From positions 1,272,979 to 1,336,978 of the forward strand of contig CM030934.1 of NCBI GenBank assembly GCA_018136815.1: a stretch of 64,000 bases of DNA, written 5' to 3'. The stretch comes from Isochrysis galbana. Its lineage: Eukaryota; Haptophyta; Isochrysidales; Isochrysidaceae. Numbering within the stretch: position 1 is the stretch's first letter; the number at the start of each line of letters is the position of its first letter. Shown here in pieces: positions 50,692-60,730 of this stretch. A program made the translations under genes and the position numbers. The notes under the pieces were generated by a model that made no database searches, had not been told where the DNA came from, and worked only from the letters and a program-made list of their open reading frames with translations.

Positions 50692-51472
50692 GACTTTTTG
50701 ATTTTTTCTTGTGTGATAATTTCATAATTTCGTAGACGAGGGGAAAAAAGAAAGGGGGGATTCTCTCGTTGGTACTCGTAGTCTTGGGACGGACGGCGGT
50801 CTTTAAAAGAATATGCGTTTGCGCAACCGCTAAGTGTCACAAGCCGCCTACGGCTGTGGTTGCACATGCGTGCTAGGCAGGCAAGCATGCTAAAACGGCA
50901 CATTCGAGCGCGGCATAGCAAGCACTAACAAAGTGCGAAGAGGCCACAACGCTACGATGAAGGCCACAAAGCCACTTGGTCGTTGACCACCACGCTCTGG
51001 TGTTTGGAATCACCTGTGGCCCGCGGGTCAAAACACGCACCTGCAGCTTCCCCATGAAGTAGAGCGCTGGCGACTGACAATCTGCAGTAGCGCGCTGGCA
51101 ATCGACTATAGCACACAAGATCTGCACGATCGCGCTGAGCATAAAGCTACTTCTCGCTTGTGAACTTGAACCGCGCAACTAAGCTCACAAGCTGGAAAGT
51201 TCCGGGCCGACGTCGGGCCGACCGCATTCTTCTTCGGGTAGAAGAATGAACAGGCGTACATTGCGCTAATCCTGAAGGGTGATACAGAAGTAGCAAGTCC
51301 GACAACGAGCCCAGTGAATGAGAATGACCGTCTGCCACATGGAGAACACACCCCTGCAGTGGTCCGCTACTTCCCTTCACATGGAGAGTCTTGCGCAGCG
51401 AGACAATCCGCCATCCGTCCAACGAACGAGGCATGAATTGTGCGAAAACGGCGGCTCCCATCCGGCCAGCAC
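50692..51472. other. Intergenic between two minus-strand genes
   Basis: Holds the AlkB-type gene's promoter side. Open frames here lack domains. No repeat identified. Confidence 0.35.
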
Positions 51473-52415
51473 TCACACGTTATACGTGTTACCGTAGCTG
51501 ACCTCGTATCCAGAGTACAGAGAAGCTTCGCCTTCCTGAACTTTCATATAGCTAGAATCATGTTTTCGCTCAACATGGAAAGGAACGAAACCAGCGGATT
51601 TCAAACCCGTCATGATCAACCTAATGAGGACAGCGGTTGCAAGTAAGCCACGGACTGATTTTCACAAGAACACAGGCGCATTGCACACCCTCGAACAGGC
51701 AGCCAAGGCTGTGAGGAGTGTCTCACTTGTACTCATTCCACATATCCTCATCCTTGAAGTGGATGTTGAGCGAGAGCTGCCGAATCTCTTGTATCGTACC
51801 CGTGTTGATGAGATTCTTGAGGCCCTTCCATTCTTGCACTGTGCTCACTTTAAGCCGAAGCACATCCAGCTTGGGGTGCGCCAACGATGACATAAGAGTG
51901 CGGAGGGTCATCACTGGGAATGTGGCATTGTTACGTTCTGGCCCAGCCTCCATTAAACCGTCATATGTGGCCAGCCCGACGGGCACGAAGCTGTGGCCCG
52001 CCTCTATCTGATGGGCGGCGCCGCAGCAAAAAGGGTCGAAGCTTACGACCTGGCACCCAGCGCTTGCGCCCGTATCCGGGTCCTTGCGGTCATGCAGCGC
52101 TCGGTCAAAGTCCCACACAGAATCCACGCCGAACGAGTAGACAATGCACTGCCGCTTCTTGGGCAGGAGAGCGTCGCAGTAGGCGCTGGGCGTGCGCGAG
52201 GCAGTGCTGCTACTTATGATGGTGGCGTTGTGCATAGCACACCCGCGGTGCATCGGCACGAGCAGTCGCATGACAGAACTCTTGCACTTGGTGCAGCCAA
52301 GCGGATCGACGACAGTCCCCTCAGCATCATGCGCGTGGCCGCGCGACTTGCCGCGCGCGTCAGCGTGCTGCACCACGAGCAGGCAGACAGTAGTGGCGAG
52401 AATCGTGCGCCCCAT
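51473..52415 (-). CDS. METTL24-like (Methyltransf_22) methyltransferase, two exons, secreted or luminal
   Basis: Exon 1 52415-51727, exon 2 51620-51473, 106-bp intron (GTGAGA...TTAG), 278 aa. MGRTILATTVCLLVVQHADA is a signal peptide. CIVYSFGVDSVWDFDRAL, QVVSFDPFCCG, HSFVPVGLATYDGL, TLRTLMSSLAHPKLDVLRL and IRQLSLNIHF follow the METTL24/Methyltransf_22 plan. The exon 2 product (GLKSAGFVPFHVER...YSGYEVSYGNTY) supplies the expected C-terminus. The family motif near KIDVEGAEW reads LKVSTVQEW, so catalysis may be altered. Frame upstream of 52415 is low-complexity. Confidence 0.82.
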
Positions 52416-52765
52416 CCTCCGTGGGATAGAGCGAGGGGAGAGGAAAGGGAAAGGGGGGGGAAGGAGGGAAGGGGGGCTAAGGGAGAGAGCGGGCGGAGGC
52501 GCGGAGGCGGGCAGATCCGGGGGTGGGGGCGTGGGGTGCGGCAAGGGGAGAAAAGAAAAAGAAAAGAGGAAGGAGGAAGGAGAACCACATACGAACACAC
52601 ACACAGAGACAAACCCAAAAAAAGACAAAGGAGAGAAGAAGCGATGAAAGTATTACCACTACTACTTCCACCATTGTACAGTCGCACAAGCGCTAGACTC
52701 TCTATCTCTTTATCTCTATTCTATCCAAGTGGACTAGAAGTGCCTTAACTCTTTACTGCCGGGCC

Positions 52766-53095
52766 GAAGCACCGAAACAGGTGCTTCACCGCAGCTGTTT
52801 TGTACGGTGACTCATGGTGGGAGGTGGGAGAGCTTTTACGATTACGACGAGAAATATATATTGGACTCAAAACACGAGAACGAGAAAAAAGCGGAGTGAT
52901 TTTCGGCCGAGGCGTTGCTTCTCCGCCCCCCCCCTCCCCCCCCTCTTACCCCCCCCCCCCTCGCGCGATGGCGCGGGGGGTGGGGGACAGAGGTCGGGAG
53001 CACGGTGAAATCGGCTCGTTGGCCACCTTCCCTTCTTCACTTTCACTTTTTCACGTTGAATTCGTAATATAGCGAAGCACCGAAACAGGTGCTTC
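52766..53095. repeat. Segment bounded by two identical hairpins
   Basis: GAAGCACC-GAAACA-GGTGCTTC occurs at 52766-52787 and 53074-53095. The interior has T/A-rich and C/G-run sequence and no gene. Confidence 0.7.
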
Positions 53096-53415
53096 CGATT
53101 TTCACCTATTTTCGTGAAGAACCCTGAAGCCTGACTAGATCATCATATCTGTAGGTGGTTGGGCCATCGCATTGTGTCTCTCAGGGTGTATGGGTTCACG
53201 TTTACCTGGTGTTGACCCACTTTGCGTTAACACCTCCATTGGCTAGGTGTGGCACATGCGTTAACACCTCAATCTGCAGGTGTTGGTACCAGCAGCGGGT
53301 TTAACACCACACTGCCGGTGCTGTGTACTACTGTGCGCCTCCGCCCCGCCCTCCGCGCCCAGAGTTCCCCCGCGGAAAGAGTGAACGCACGGCGTGCACC
53401 TTCCTGGAAGTTGCT

Positions 53416-53667
53416 ATGCGCACGCACGGCGCCCCCGCGGGGGGGCCGATGCACATCGCGCCGTGCCCGTGCACGGCGTGCACAGTGTGATTGCAAGTCA
53501 TCACACGTGCTGCGTAACGAAACATCTCTTATATTGCACGTTTACGTAATTGTGCGCCTTAGGCGGCACGCAGAGGGAAAAAGTCGGCATGCGCACGCAC
53601 GGCGTCTCCGCGGGGGGACCGATGCACACCGCGCCGTGCCCAATGCACGGCGTGCACAATGTGATTG
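53416..53667. repeat. Duplicated ~78-bp GC-rich palindromic unit
   Basis: 53416-53493 and 53589-53667 share ATGCGCACGCACGGCG, GCGCCGTGCCC and GCACGGCGTGCACA. Each contains an internal palindrome (GTGCACGGCGTGCAC-like). Confidence 0.75.
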
Positions 53668-54049
53668 GTGCTCAGTGGATACTATTCATTAAACTGCATG
53701 TTTATGTAGTTGTCGGCCTTAGAGGAAAAGCGTTTGCATGGTTTGTTTTTGCTTAGAATGTTATGTTTCGCAGATACCGTTAATATGGATTTGGAGACGA
53801 CGAGGAGAAGAAGAAAGAGACGAAGAAGATGAAGATTTAAGGCTGCCTTACCTGCCTGGCGGGTTTATGAGCAAATTGCGTTCTGAAAGCGCACGGCGCG
53901 ATGTGTGATGTGTTACACCGTAGATATTAAAAGTCAGCAATAGTATGCAATAGGCAATAGGGTCTGTGAATATTGTTGTGTAAATGACTACTATGAACAT
54001 TTGATGGCTCCATTCGATTGATGTCCCATAATTGACGGAACGATACCTT

Positions 54050-54179
54050 GGCCAGCCATCGGGCATGCCAGGAGGATGGGTGGTTCCTCGCCCACAGCAG
54101 GGGAGGAGTGTAGAGGGGGGGGCCGGGGGCCGGGGGGGGCTCGTGCCCCCCCGTGGGTGAACCAAGTATAAACTTAGTT
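54050..54179 (-). mobile_element. LINE-like 5' fragment (subfamily B)
   Basis: The hairpin AACCAAG/CTTAGTT (54160-54179) and downstream CCCACGGGGGGGCACGAG-type sequence match 1-326. The start codon has become ACG. Confidence 0.5.
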
Positions 54180-54678
54180 GTGTGGGTGCTACGGATACTT
54201 GGTGGATATTTGGGTGGGTGTGGGGGCCTACGCGAAAACAAACCCCAACCGCACCAACATCCCACCCACCGATTCTCGACTGTCGAGAAATGCGGTTGAG
54301 CTTCGATGTTCGATGGCACATGCAACGGAATACGGAATTATTTGCCATAGGAACAGCGAAAGGGTGTTGCTGCTTGCTTGAATAGTGGGATCTATGGGAT
54401 CTACTGTTCGCCCCATTACTCTCGTGGAATGTGATTCCTTGCAATCGCCCCCACTTGGCTTGGTGTTTGGCGTTTCTACTCACCTATCGCCCATCACCTT
54501 TCCTCGTCGCTTTGCATGCAAGGTCCCGTCCTGCACTCCATTCCATCCCACTTGAGCCGAGTTCCCATTCCTATCCCATTTCGACCGCCTTTCCTCCCCC
54601 AGCCCGTTCGCCTCATTCTTTTCACCTCCGAGGACCTTGCATGACATCTCAAGCCTGTCTAGCCTTTGAATGCGCAAA

Positions 54679-56001
54679 TCAAGGATCGCCACCTTCGACA
54701 ATGTCGTCACCAACCCGGACAATCAAAGCAAGAATGGCGACGCCGGCGCCCAATCCCAGAACCCCCGCGCGCACGAGCGGCTGTGATGTGAAGAGGGAGC
54801 CTACCAGCGTACGACAGACAGTCAGCACAACCATCAGTGCCCCCACCACCGCCGTAACTGGCCGCTCAAGCAATGCGGCAGTAGCACCCCACACACCAAA
54901 GCAACCCACCAGCGAAGAAAAGTGCACCTCGAGGAGCTTCATCGAGTCGCCTTTGGGCCATAATGCACGCCAGGCTGCAAGTATCGCGAGCCATTTGCCA
55001 GCCGTTACATACGCGGACTCCCATTCTGGATTCAAGCGCCGATGCCCCGGCCTTGCCGCGTACAACTGAAGAGCAATTTGAAGTATTGAGATGGTGCACG
55101 CCATTGCGACAAATCCCCAGTCCGGACACTCGCTCATGCTCCATTCGCCGAGCGTCATGGCTATCCAGAAGAGGTTGAGGACAAGTGCCACGGGTACGAG
55201 GTCTGCAGACCCGACGACACCCTGCAGCCAGCGGGTCGTCCTTGACAGAGGCTTGGGAGGCGCAGACAGGGCGGATTTTGACCGCCCCGTCACCACTTGA
55301 ATATCATTGGCATGGGAGAGGGTGCACGATGTCCGCACTGCTCCATCGAGAATAATTACTGCCAGAGCAAGAATAGCAGTCGAGAACGCAAGCGGAACGA
55401 GGCGAAGTTCGCTCATATCGAGCGAGACCGGACGGGTGACCAGATGCAGGTGCATCAACACAACGGCAGAGACAAAGGGGAGTGTCGTCTGGGCTCGCGA
55501 CGCTGGTCGCACCGTGGAGGCCAAAAAGGCCGCGGCCAGGGTGCCGCCAAAGCCAGCCATGTTAAGCGTCGGGATGCTACCCGGGCGCAGGACTGAGCCG
55601 TAGCCGGCCGTCCAGGCAGCAGAGAATGCAGCCCAACCAGATGCCGCAATGGCGAGCGCTTGGCCAGCCTCGGACAGGGCTCGGCCGGTGAGCGATGCGC
55701 GACCAAGGCACGCGCTGCCGAGGAGTTCGAGCCAGAGTGATGTAATGCCGACGGCAATGGCGGCGGCGAGCGAGCGCGTCGGTATGCTCCGCCTCGCAAA
55801 AACTGCAAAGACGAGGAGCGCGACGGAGCTGGCGGAGACAGTACTGCCGAGCGAGGTGGCTGCCCAAAGGCCAAAATCGCGCCGGATGGTGGGAGGCGGC
55901 GTTTCTGACGAAGACCAGGCTGGATGCCTCGTAAGGACAGGCTTCGTCCCCTCCGACACTCCGAAGAGGCTCAACAGCACGGGGAGGACCACCACACTCA
56001 T
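54679..56001 (-). CDS. Polytopic membrane protein, hypothetical
   Basis: 440 aa with roughly ten to eleven hydrophobic segments, for example GSTVSASSVALLVFAVFA, TTLPFVSAVVLMHLHLV, LVPLAFSTAILALAVIILDG, LVPVALVLNLFWIAMTL and AGVLGLGAGVAILALIV. The N-terminus (MSVVVLPVLLSLFGVSEG) could be a signal sequence. No transporter or enzyme motif is recognised. No intron is needed. Upstream, 56218 onward carries an R3 repeat. Confidence 0.75.
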   Translation of the reverse strand: MSVVVLPVLLSLFGVSEGTKPVLTRHPAWSSSETPPPTIRRDFGLWAATSLGSTVSASSVALLVFAVFARRSIPTRSLAAAIAVGITSLWLELLGSACLGRASLTGRALSEAGQALAIAASGWAAFSAAWTAGYGSVLRPGSIPTLNMAGFGGTLAAAFLASTVRPASRAQTTLPFVSAVVLMHLHLVTRPVSLDMSELRLVPLAFSTAILALAVIILDGAVRTSCTLSHANDIQVVTGRSKSALSAPPKPLSRTTRWLQGVVGSADLVPVALVLNLFWIAMTLGEWSMSECPDWGFVAMACTISILQIALQLYAARPGHRRLNPEWESAYVTAGKWLAILAAWRALWPKGDSMKLLEVHFSSLVGCFGVWGATAALLERPVTAVVGALMVVLTVCRTLVGSLFTSQPLVRAGVLGLGAGVAILALIVRVGDDIVEGGDP

Positions 56002-56978
56002 CGTGGCGCTCGAAAACGCCCGCGGTCCGATTGAGCCCCGCCTCCGGCTTCTATCGGTGAGCGAGGAACCAAGGGCATCTTATTGTCTGGAGTTTTGTAG
56101 TAGAAGGGACTCATATGAGTCCCCGTGTCCCCGTGTGCCTGGGTCCTGGGTGTACCCTGTAAGCTCAATCAACCTAGATGGCGTATACACACCGACAGGC
56201 CGCGTATTTAAAAAAAAGATCTGAAGATTCAGGGCTACACACCTATTGCTAGACAGTACATTCTACTGCACGCCTGCCATCGCCCTTCTCTCCCGTCTCT
56301 CCGCTCTCCGCCCTCCGCCCTCCGCCCCCTCGCCTTCCCCCCCCCTCGTTACCTCGTTCCTTTGTCTTCGGTGTCAACGAGCCTCAGCCGGAGATCATAA
56401 ACCACATTTTATGGTCTCGGAACGGGCGCAAAGTGCACAATGGCATCGACAATGTCACAAGAAGTGGCAAACACCGTCCATCCGTCCATTCGCTTATCTG
56501 GGTACTAGAAACTAGTAGGAACACCCTCCGAAAAGGCCTAACATGTTTAAGGGTGTTAGTGGATTTCAGCGCGCTAATGTGGGTGTAAGGTGTTAGGTGT
56601 TAGGAGAAACAGCGAACGTGTTAGGAGTTAGGAGCCCTCGGCCTATCCACGTGTTAGCGCCAAATCAGAGGGTGGTGGGGTGTTAACATGTTACCTGTCA
56701 AACATGTTCCCAGTCCTAGAAACTAGAAAGCACCCCAGCACCCCACGTTCACGTTCAATTCGTCAACGCATCGTTCTTGTGGGGCTCCCGGGGGGGTTTG
56801 GGGCCCAAAGGGCATCGAATTCGAATATTCGAATATGTGCTAGATGGGTGTTTTCCGGGGTTTCTACCGCTGTAATTTGACGTTTTCATGTTTATACCCT
56901 GTTAATATAATGTTTGATCGCCCTATGCCCTATCTCCTATCTGGGGGGCTGGGGGGTAGCCCCGGCCCTTGGCTCTTA
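56002..56978. other. Intergenic with R3 repeat and GTGTTAG-rich stretch
   Basis: R3 copy at 56212-56250. 56545-56700 is rich in GTGTTAG/GTGTTAAC. No gene. Confidence 0.4.
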
Positions 56979-57461
56979 CAGTAAGGGTGCACCATTAAGA
57001 AACCCCCCCATTAAGAAAACCTAGAAGCAAATTGGCCATCTAGCGATAAGAAATGGAGCTGAACTGAGAGGCCTCCACCTGAGGATAAGAAACTCAGCAC
57101 AAGAAATCATTTCTATCTTCTATGCGCTGCGGGCCTCGCCGGCGGCCGGCGGGCCAAGCAAGTTGTCGTTGTCGCCGTGTAGCGGGCCGTCAGCCGATTG
57201 TTGTGTGGTCAATAGTGGCCATTCGTTGGTTCGTTGGCCGTGGGCCGTGGGCCGCGGGGGCACTTCGCACTTAAACTTTTGCGTCTTCCTTCTGCTCTCG
57301 GCTGCTTGATTATGTATACACAAAACATAGTAAATAGTAAATAGTAATAGTAAAAGTAAAGACCCCGCGGCTTCTAAGAAACTATCAAGGTGTGGGAGTC
57401 GGCTTAGGTAGAAAATGTAGAAGGCAAAAATCCCTGTTTTCTTAATGGTGCACCCTTACTG
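56979..57461. mobile_element. Tc1/mariner-type MITE
   Basis: CAGTAAGGGTGCACC... (24 bp, 56979-57002) is repeated perfectly inverted at 57438-57461. TA lies directly outside both ends, the target duplication of Tc1/mariner elements. 483 bp with no transposase. Confidence 0.75.
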
Positions 57462-57619
57462 TAGGTAATAGGTAATAGGTAAATGAAAATATAATATTCA
57501 AATATATATAATATAGTATTAGTATGTGTATATACATTATATATGTGTGTGTTTGGTGTTTGGCACTTAGACACTTAGACGTAGACGTAGACGTAGACGC
57601 GTTTACGCGTCCGAGTCGC

Positions 57620-57690
57620 GTATGGCTTTGTGGTTTGCGGTCCTGCTTGCAGGATGGCGAGACACCGGGTCGAATCCGGTCATCCTTCCC
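57620..57690 (+). other. tRNA-like (SINE or pseudo-tRNA) sequence
   Basis: TGGCTTTGTGG resembles an A box, and ACCGG-GTCGAAT-CCGGT forms a T-arm with a B-box-like loop. The anticodon region is instead a CCTGC/GCAGG hairpin, so it is not a normal tRNA. Confidence 0.4.
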
Positions 57691-57895
57691 CCTCGCTGCA
57701 GGGCAGAAAGGGTGGGGTTGGCCCGCGCACCGCGCACTCGACTTTTTCTCCGCAAGAACAGCAAATGCAAATAAGAAACCCCCAAACCCCACCCCACCCC
57801 ACCCCCACCCCGCCCCTAAGAAACCTCAAATAAGAAACCTCCGGGCGGAGCCCGGTGGGGGCAAGAAAGCTTTAGAAGCTTTTGAGTCCTGTTTT

Positions 57896-57919
57896 CTTAA
57901 TGGTGCACCCATACTGTAC
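57896..57919. repeat. Extra MITE right end
   Basis: A one-mismatch copy of the 57438-57461 end, also followed by TA. It suggests a longer (56979-57919) or nested element. Confidence 0.6.
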
Positions 57920-58597
57920 CGTACACCGTACCCTACTACTTTAACTACTCTACTCTAGTCTAGGCCCAGTTGGCCCGAAAGAACCCCGAGAGCGCGCACC
58001 CATGGAAGAGAGTGAGGAGTGAGGAGGCAAGAGGCAAGGGGCGGCGGCCAGCAGCGGACGGCGGCGGCGCTCATTGGCTGAGTGACACGCTTGAGAAGAG
58101 CTGGAGAAGTTCTGGCGACGGGCGGCGGCGGGAATCGGATGTTTGGCGCCAAGGCGAGTGTCCGCCCCCCTTCCCCCCCTTCCCCCCCCCCCCCTTCCCC
58201 CCCGTCACCTCCCCTCTCCCCCCGCCCCCCCCCCCCCGCCCGTCCACTCTGTGGTTTGGGAAGGAAGGAACGGGGGGGGGCGGGGGGGCGGGGGGGGGGG
58301 GGAGCGGAGGGGGGGAAGCGGCGTGCGAGAGAGAGAGAGAGATGGGAACGCTGCCCCCGCCCCCCCGCCCCGCCCCCCGCCCCGCCCCCCCGCCCCGCCC
58401 CGCCCTCCTTCCCCCCTCCCCCAAACCCTCGGGGCCGAGTTCGTCGGCTTCCGATCTCCCTCCCCCCCCTCCTCCTCCTCTCCCCCCCCCCCCCCCCCCC
58501 CCCCCCCCCGCTCGCCCCCCCCCCTTTCATCTTCCCCAGGAGGTCACCCAAGCTTCTCCTCGCCTTCCCATTGCCCCCCTCCCCCAGGGGAAGAGCG

Positions 58598-60730
58598 ATG
58601 GGGGTGGACGGGGATCGCTCTTTGTCGACTCGCGCGACAGCGCAACCGCAGGGCACGCCCAACATCACGCTGCCAAAGGAGCTGAGAGACTTCCTCACTT
58701 CTGGTGCAAAGGAGCTCGCGCGCCCGGGGCGCCGCGCCCTCCCAGGGAGGGAGCCAGCTGCCAGCCGGACGCCAGATGACAAGCTGCCACCACCTGCAAC
58801 AAAGCTCAAGACCGCTCGGAAGACGTCGTTCAGCACGACCAAGACGCGCTCCGAGCCAGCGGTACCACAGGCCAAGGCTGCTCCCCGTGTGCCTCGCGAG
58901 TTGCAGGACTACCTGACCGCCGGCACAAGCGAACTGCTCGGCTCGCGCAAGCGCACCATCAGGCCGTTAGCCAGATTTGGCATCGATGATGAGGAGAGTG
59001 TTCGGCGAACAAAGGCGAGGGCCACACCTGCCCAGAAGGAGACGAAGGAGCCTCAACGATCGGCTTCTTCAAAGGTGATCCTCGACGCGCCAGCCACAGT
59101 CGACGAGAAGCGCGTACCAGATGCTGATGGTAAACCATCAAACGGCCCGGCGGCTGAGCAACAACCTGCCAACATGGCTCCATCAACAACCGCAACACCT
59201 GGTGTGCGAGCGCAAAGAGCGGCTTCTGCACCGGTTGACGACCGGACTTACGCAGTTGGTGTCGGCATCCCTCTACCTGATCACTGGCCGACTCCACTGC
59301 TCCCGTCCGGCGTCATCCTGGACAAGACTCCTCCTGCAATCGCGCCACTCATCGTTGCGCCGCTCGACTCGTCCTCTGACGAGCCCAAGTTGCCTGAGCC
59401 TAAGACGCCAACCATGTCCGCCGCGCGTAAGAAGGGTTCCACGCGTAGCCGACGCTGCGCTTGCGGCACGACGGACAAGACTAAGTGGACCGTGCAATGC
59501 GCTGAGTGCGAACGCGTCATGCACGGCCAATGTGTGGGCGCCGATGCTGCCCTGTATGGCCTGGAGCAAGCCAAGCCCAAGCGGAAACGGGGCGAGCCCC
59601 CGAGGTGGTACTGCCGAGGCTGTGCCGCTCGCCGCAAGCGGCAAAGTAGAGAGCAGGCAGAGTTCGGGTGGACGGACCGATCGGAGCGCTACTGCATCTG
59701 CAACAGCCCTTGGGATGGACGTGACTTCATGATTGCTTGCGATATTTGCACCGTGTGGTACCATGGCGCTTGCGTGGGCCTCAGCGTGCCAACAGTGAAC
59801 GCTGGGACCGAAGCCGCTTTTCGCAGGTACGTCTGTCCGCGATGCACAGTTTCCTCCGATCTTGGCGGCAAACAGCTCTCCAATGCTCGTGCGACCGTGG
59901 AGCAGGGCCTGGACCCATCTCACACATTTGAGGCCTCGGGCAACAAGGCCCTAGCGGCTGGGCCAGCGACCCCTGTTCTCTTGTCATCCTCCACCACCTC
60001 GGACGACTCTTCCACATCCAACTCCCCCTCCGTATCTCGTCAAGTGACTCTCAATGCGTGTTCTAGCGCTCCAATGATGGCGCTGCCGAGTGCTCACAGG
60101 TCCTGGGCGGACGGGTCGTCTGCACTTGCATGGCTCGTAGAGGCCGCATCCGCAATGCGCCCGAGCAGCGTCGGCAACACGCCGACGTCCAAAACCACCA
60201 CCACTGGTCTACCAATGCCTGGCAGCACTCCACATCGGACCACGGCACGTCGACATACGTTGGCACGAGTCGGACTACTGGACGTCCTCACCGATGACTG
60301 CGTCACCGCGATTCTGTCTCACTTACCCATCTCATCTCTCTTACTCTGCGCCGTGCCGCTATCCCACCGGGTGGCCGACCTTGCCGAGCCCCTGTTTCGA
60401 AAGGAGTGCGTGGCCCGCGGGTGGAAGCTGCAGCGACGGCTCGCCTCCGCCCCATGTCCCTGGCGCCGCATGCTTCGCACCCGCTCGTGCGCCGTGTGTC
60501 TCTCGCATGTGGCACCCTTTGTTGTGCGGCGCCCGCCCTCGACTGCAGCGGTCTTCAGGCTTTGCCGCACGTGCGCTCGCCGCTCTGATGTGCAAGAGCA
60601 GTGCCACTGGCACTCTCTTGAGGTGGAATCAATCGGTGAGAAGGGCCAGCCACTGTTTTCGAGGCAATTTCATACACCCCTTTTTGGTCGTGCTGATGGT
60701 TTCTCTCAGCGCTCCATACGCCAAGGCTAA
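58598..60730 (+). CDS. Double PHD-finger and F-box protein
   Basis: 710 aa from ATG 58598; the open frame extends upstream through C/G homopolymers that look like 5' UTR. KELRDFLTSGAKEL and RELQDYLTAGTSEL near the N-terminus are an internal repeat of unknown role. PHD1 lies at about 285-350 (CACGTTDKTKWTVQCAECER..HGQCVG...WYCRGC). PHD2 at about 365-417 (YCICNSPWDGRDFMIACDIC..WYHGACVG...YVCPRC) has all C4HC3 ligands. An F-box-like motif is near 560-605 (LTDDCVTAILSHLPISSLLL), followed by a Cys-rich tail. PHD fingers read histone tails; F-boxes dock SCF ubiquitin ligases. Confidence 0.85.
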   Translation: MGVDGDRSLSTRATAQPQGTPNITLPKELRDFLTSGAKELARPGRRALPGREPAASRTPDDKLPPPATKLKTARKTSFSTTKTRSEPAVPQAKAAPRVPRELQDYLTAGTSELLGSRKRTIRPLARFGIDDEESVRRTKARATPAQKETKEPQRSASSKVILDAPATVDEKRVPDADGKPSNGPAAEQQPANMAPSTTATPGVRAQRAASAPVDDRTYAVGVGIPLPDHWPTPLLPSGVILDKTPPAIAPLIVAPLDSSSDEPKLPEPKTPTMSAARKKGSTRSRRCACGTTDKTKWTVQCAECERVMHGQCVGADAALYGLEQAKPKRKRGEPPRWYCRGCAARRKRQSREQAEFGWTDRSERYCICNSPWDGRDFMIACDICTVWYHGACVGLSVPTVNAGTEAAFRRYVCPRCTVSSDLGGKQLSNARATVEQGLDPSHTFEASGNKALAAGPATPVLLSSSTTSDDSSTSNSPSVSRQVTLNACSSAPMMALPSAHRSWADGSSALAWLVEAASAMRPSSVGNTPTSKTTTTGLPMPGSTPHRTTARRHTLARVGLLDVLTDDCVTAILSHLPISSLLLCAVPLSHRVADLAEPLFRKECVARGWKLQRRLASAPCPWRRMLRTRSCAVCLSHVAPFVVRRPPSTAAVFRLCRTCARRSDVQEQCHWHSLEVESIGEKGQPLFSRQFHTPLFGRADGFSQRSIRQG

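Noticed and set aside
52192-52748. Plus-strand frames of up to 251 codons
   Set aside because: They lie opposite the METTL24-like gene and its C/T-rich upstream region; composition is that of a shadow frame.
57620-57690. Functional tRNA gene
   Set aside because: The T-arm is present, but there is no proper anticodon arm or paired acceptor stem.
58071-58875. Long frames in all three plus-strand frames and on the minus strand
   Set aside because: Poly-C/poly-G DNA keeps all frames open; only the frame from 58598 carries recognisable domains.
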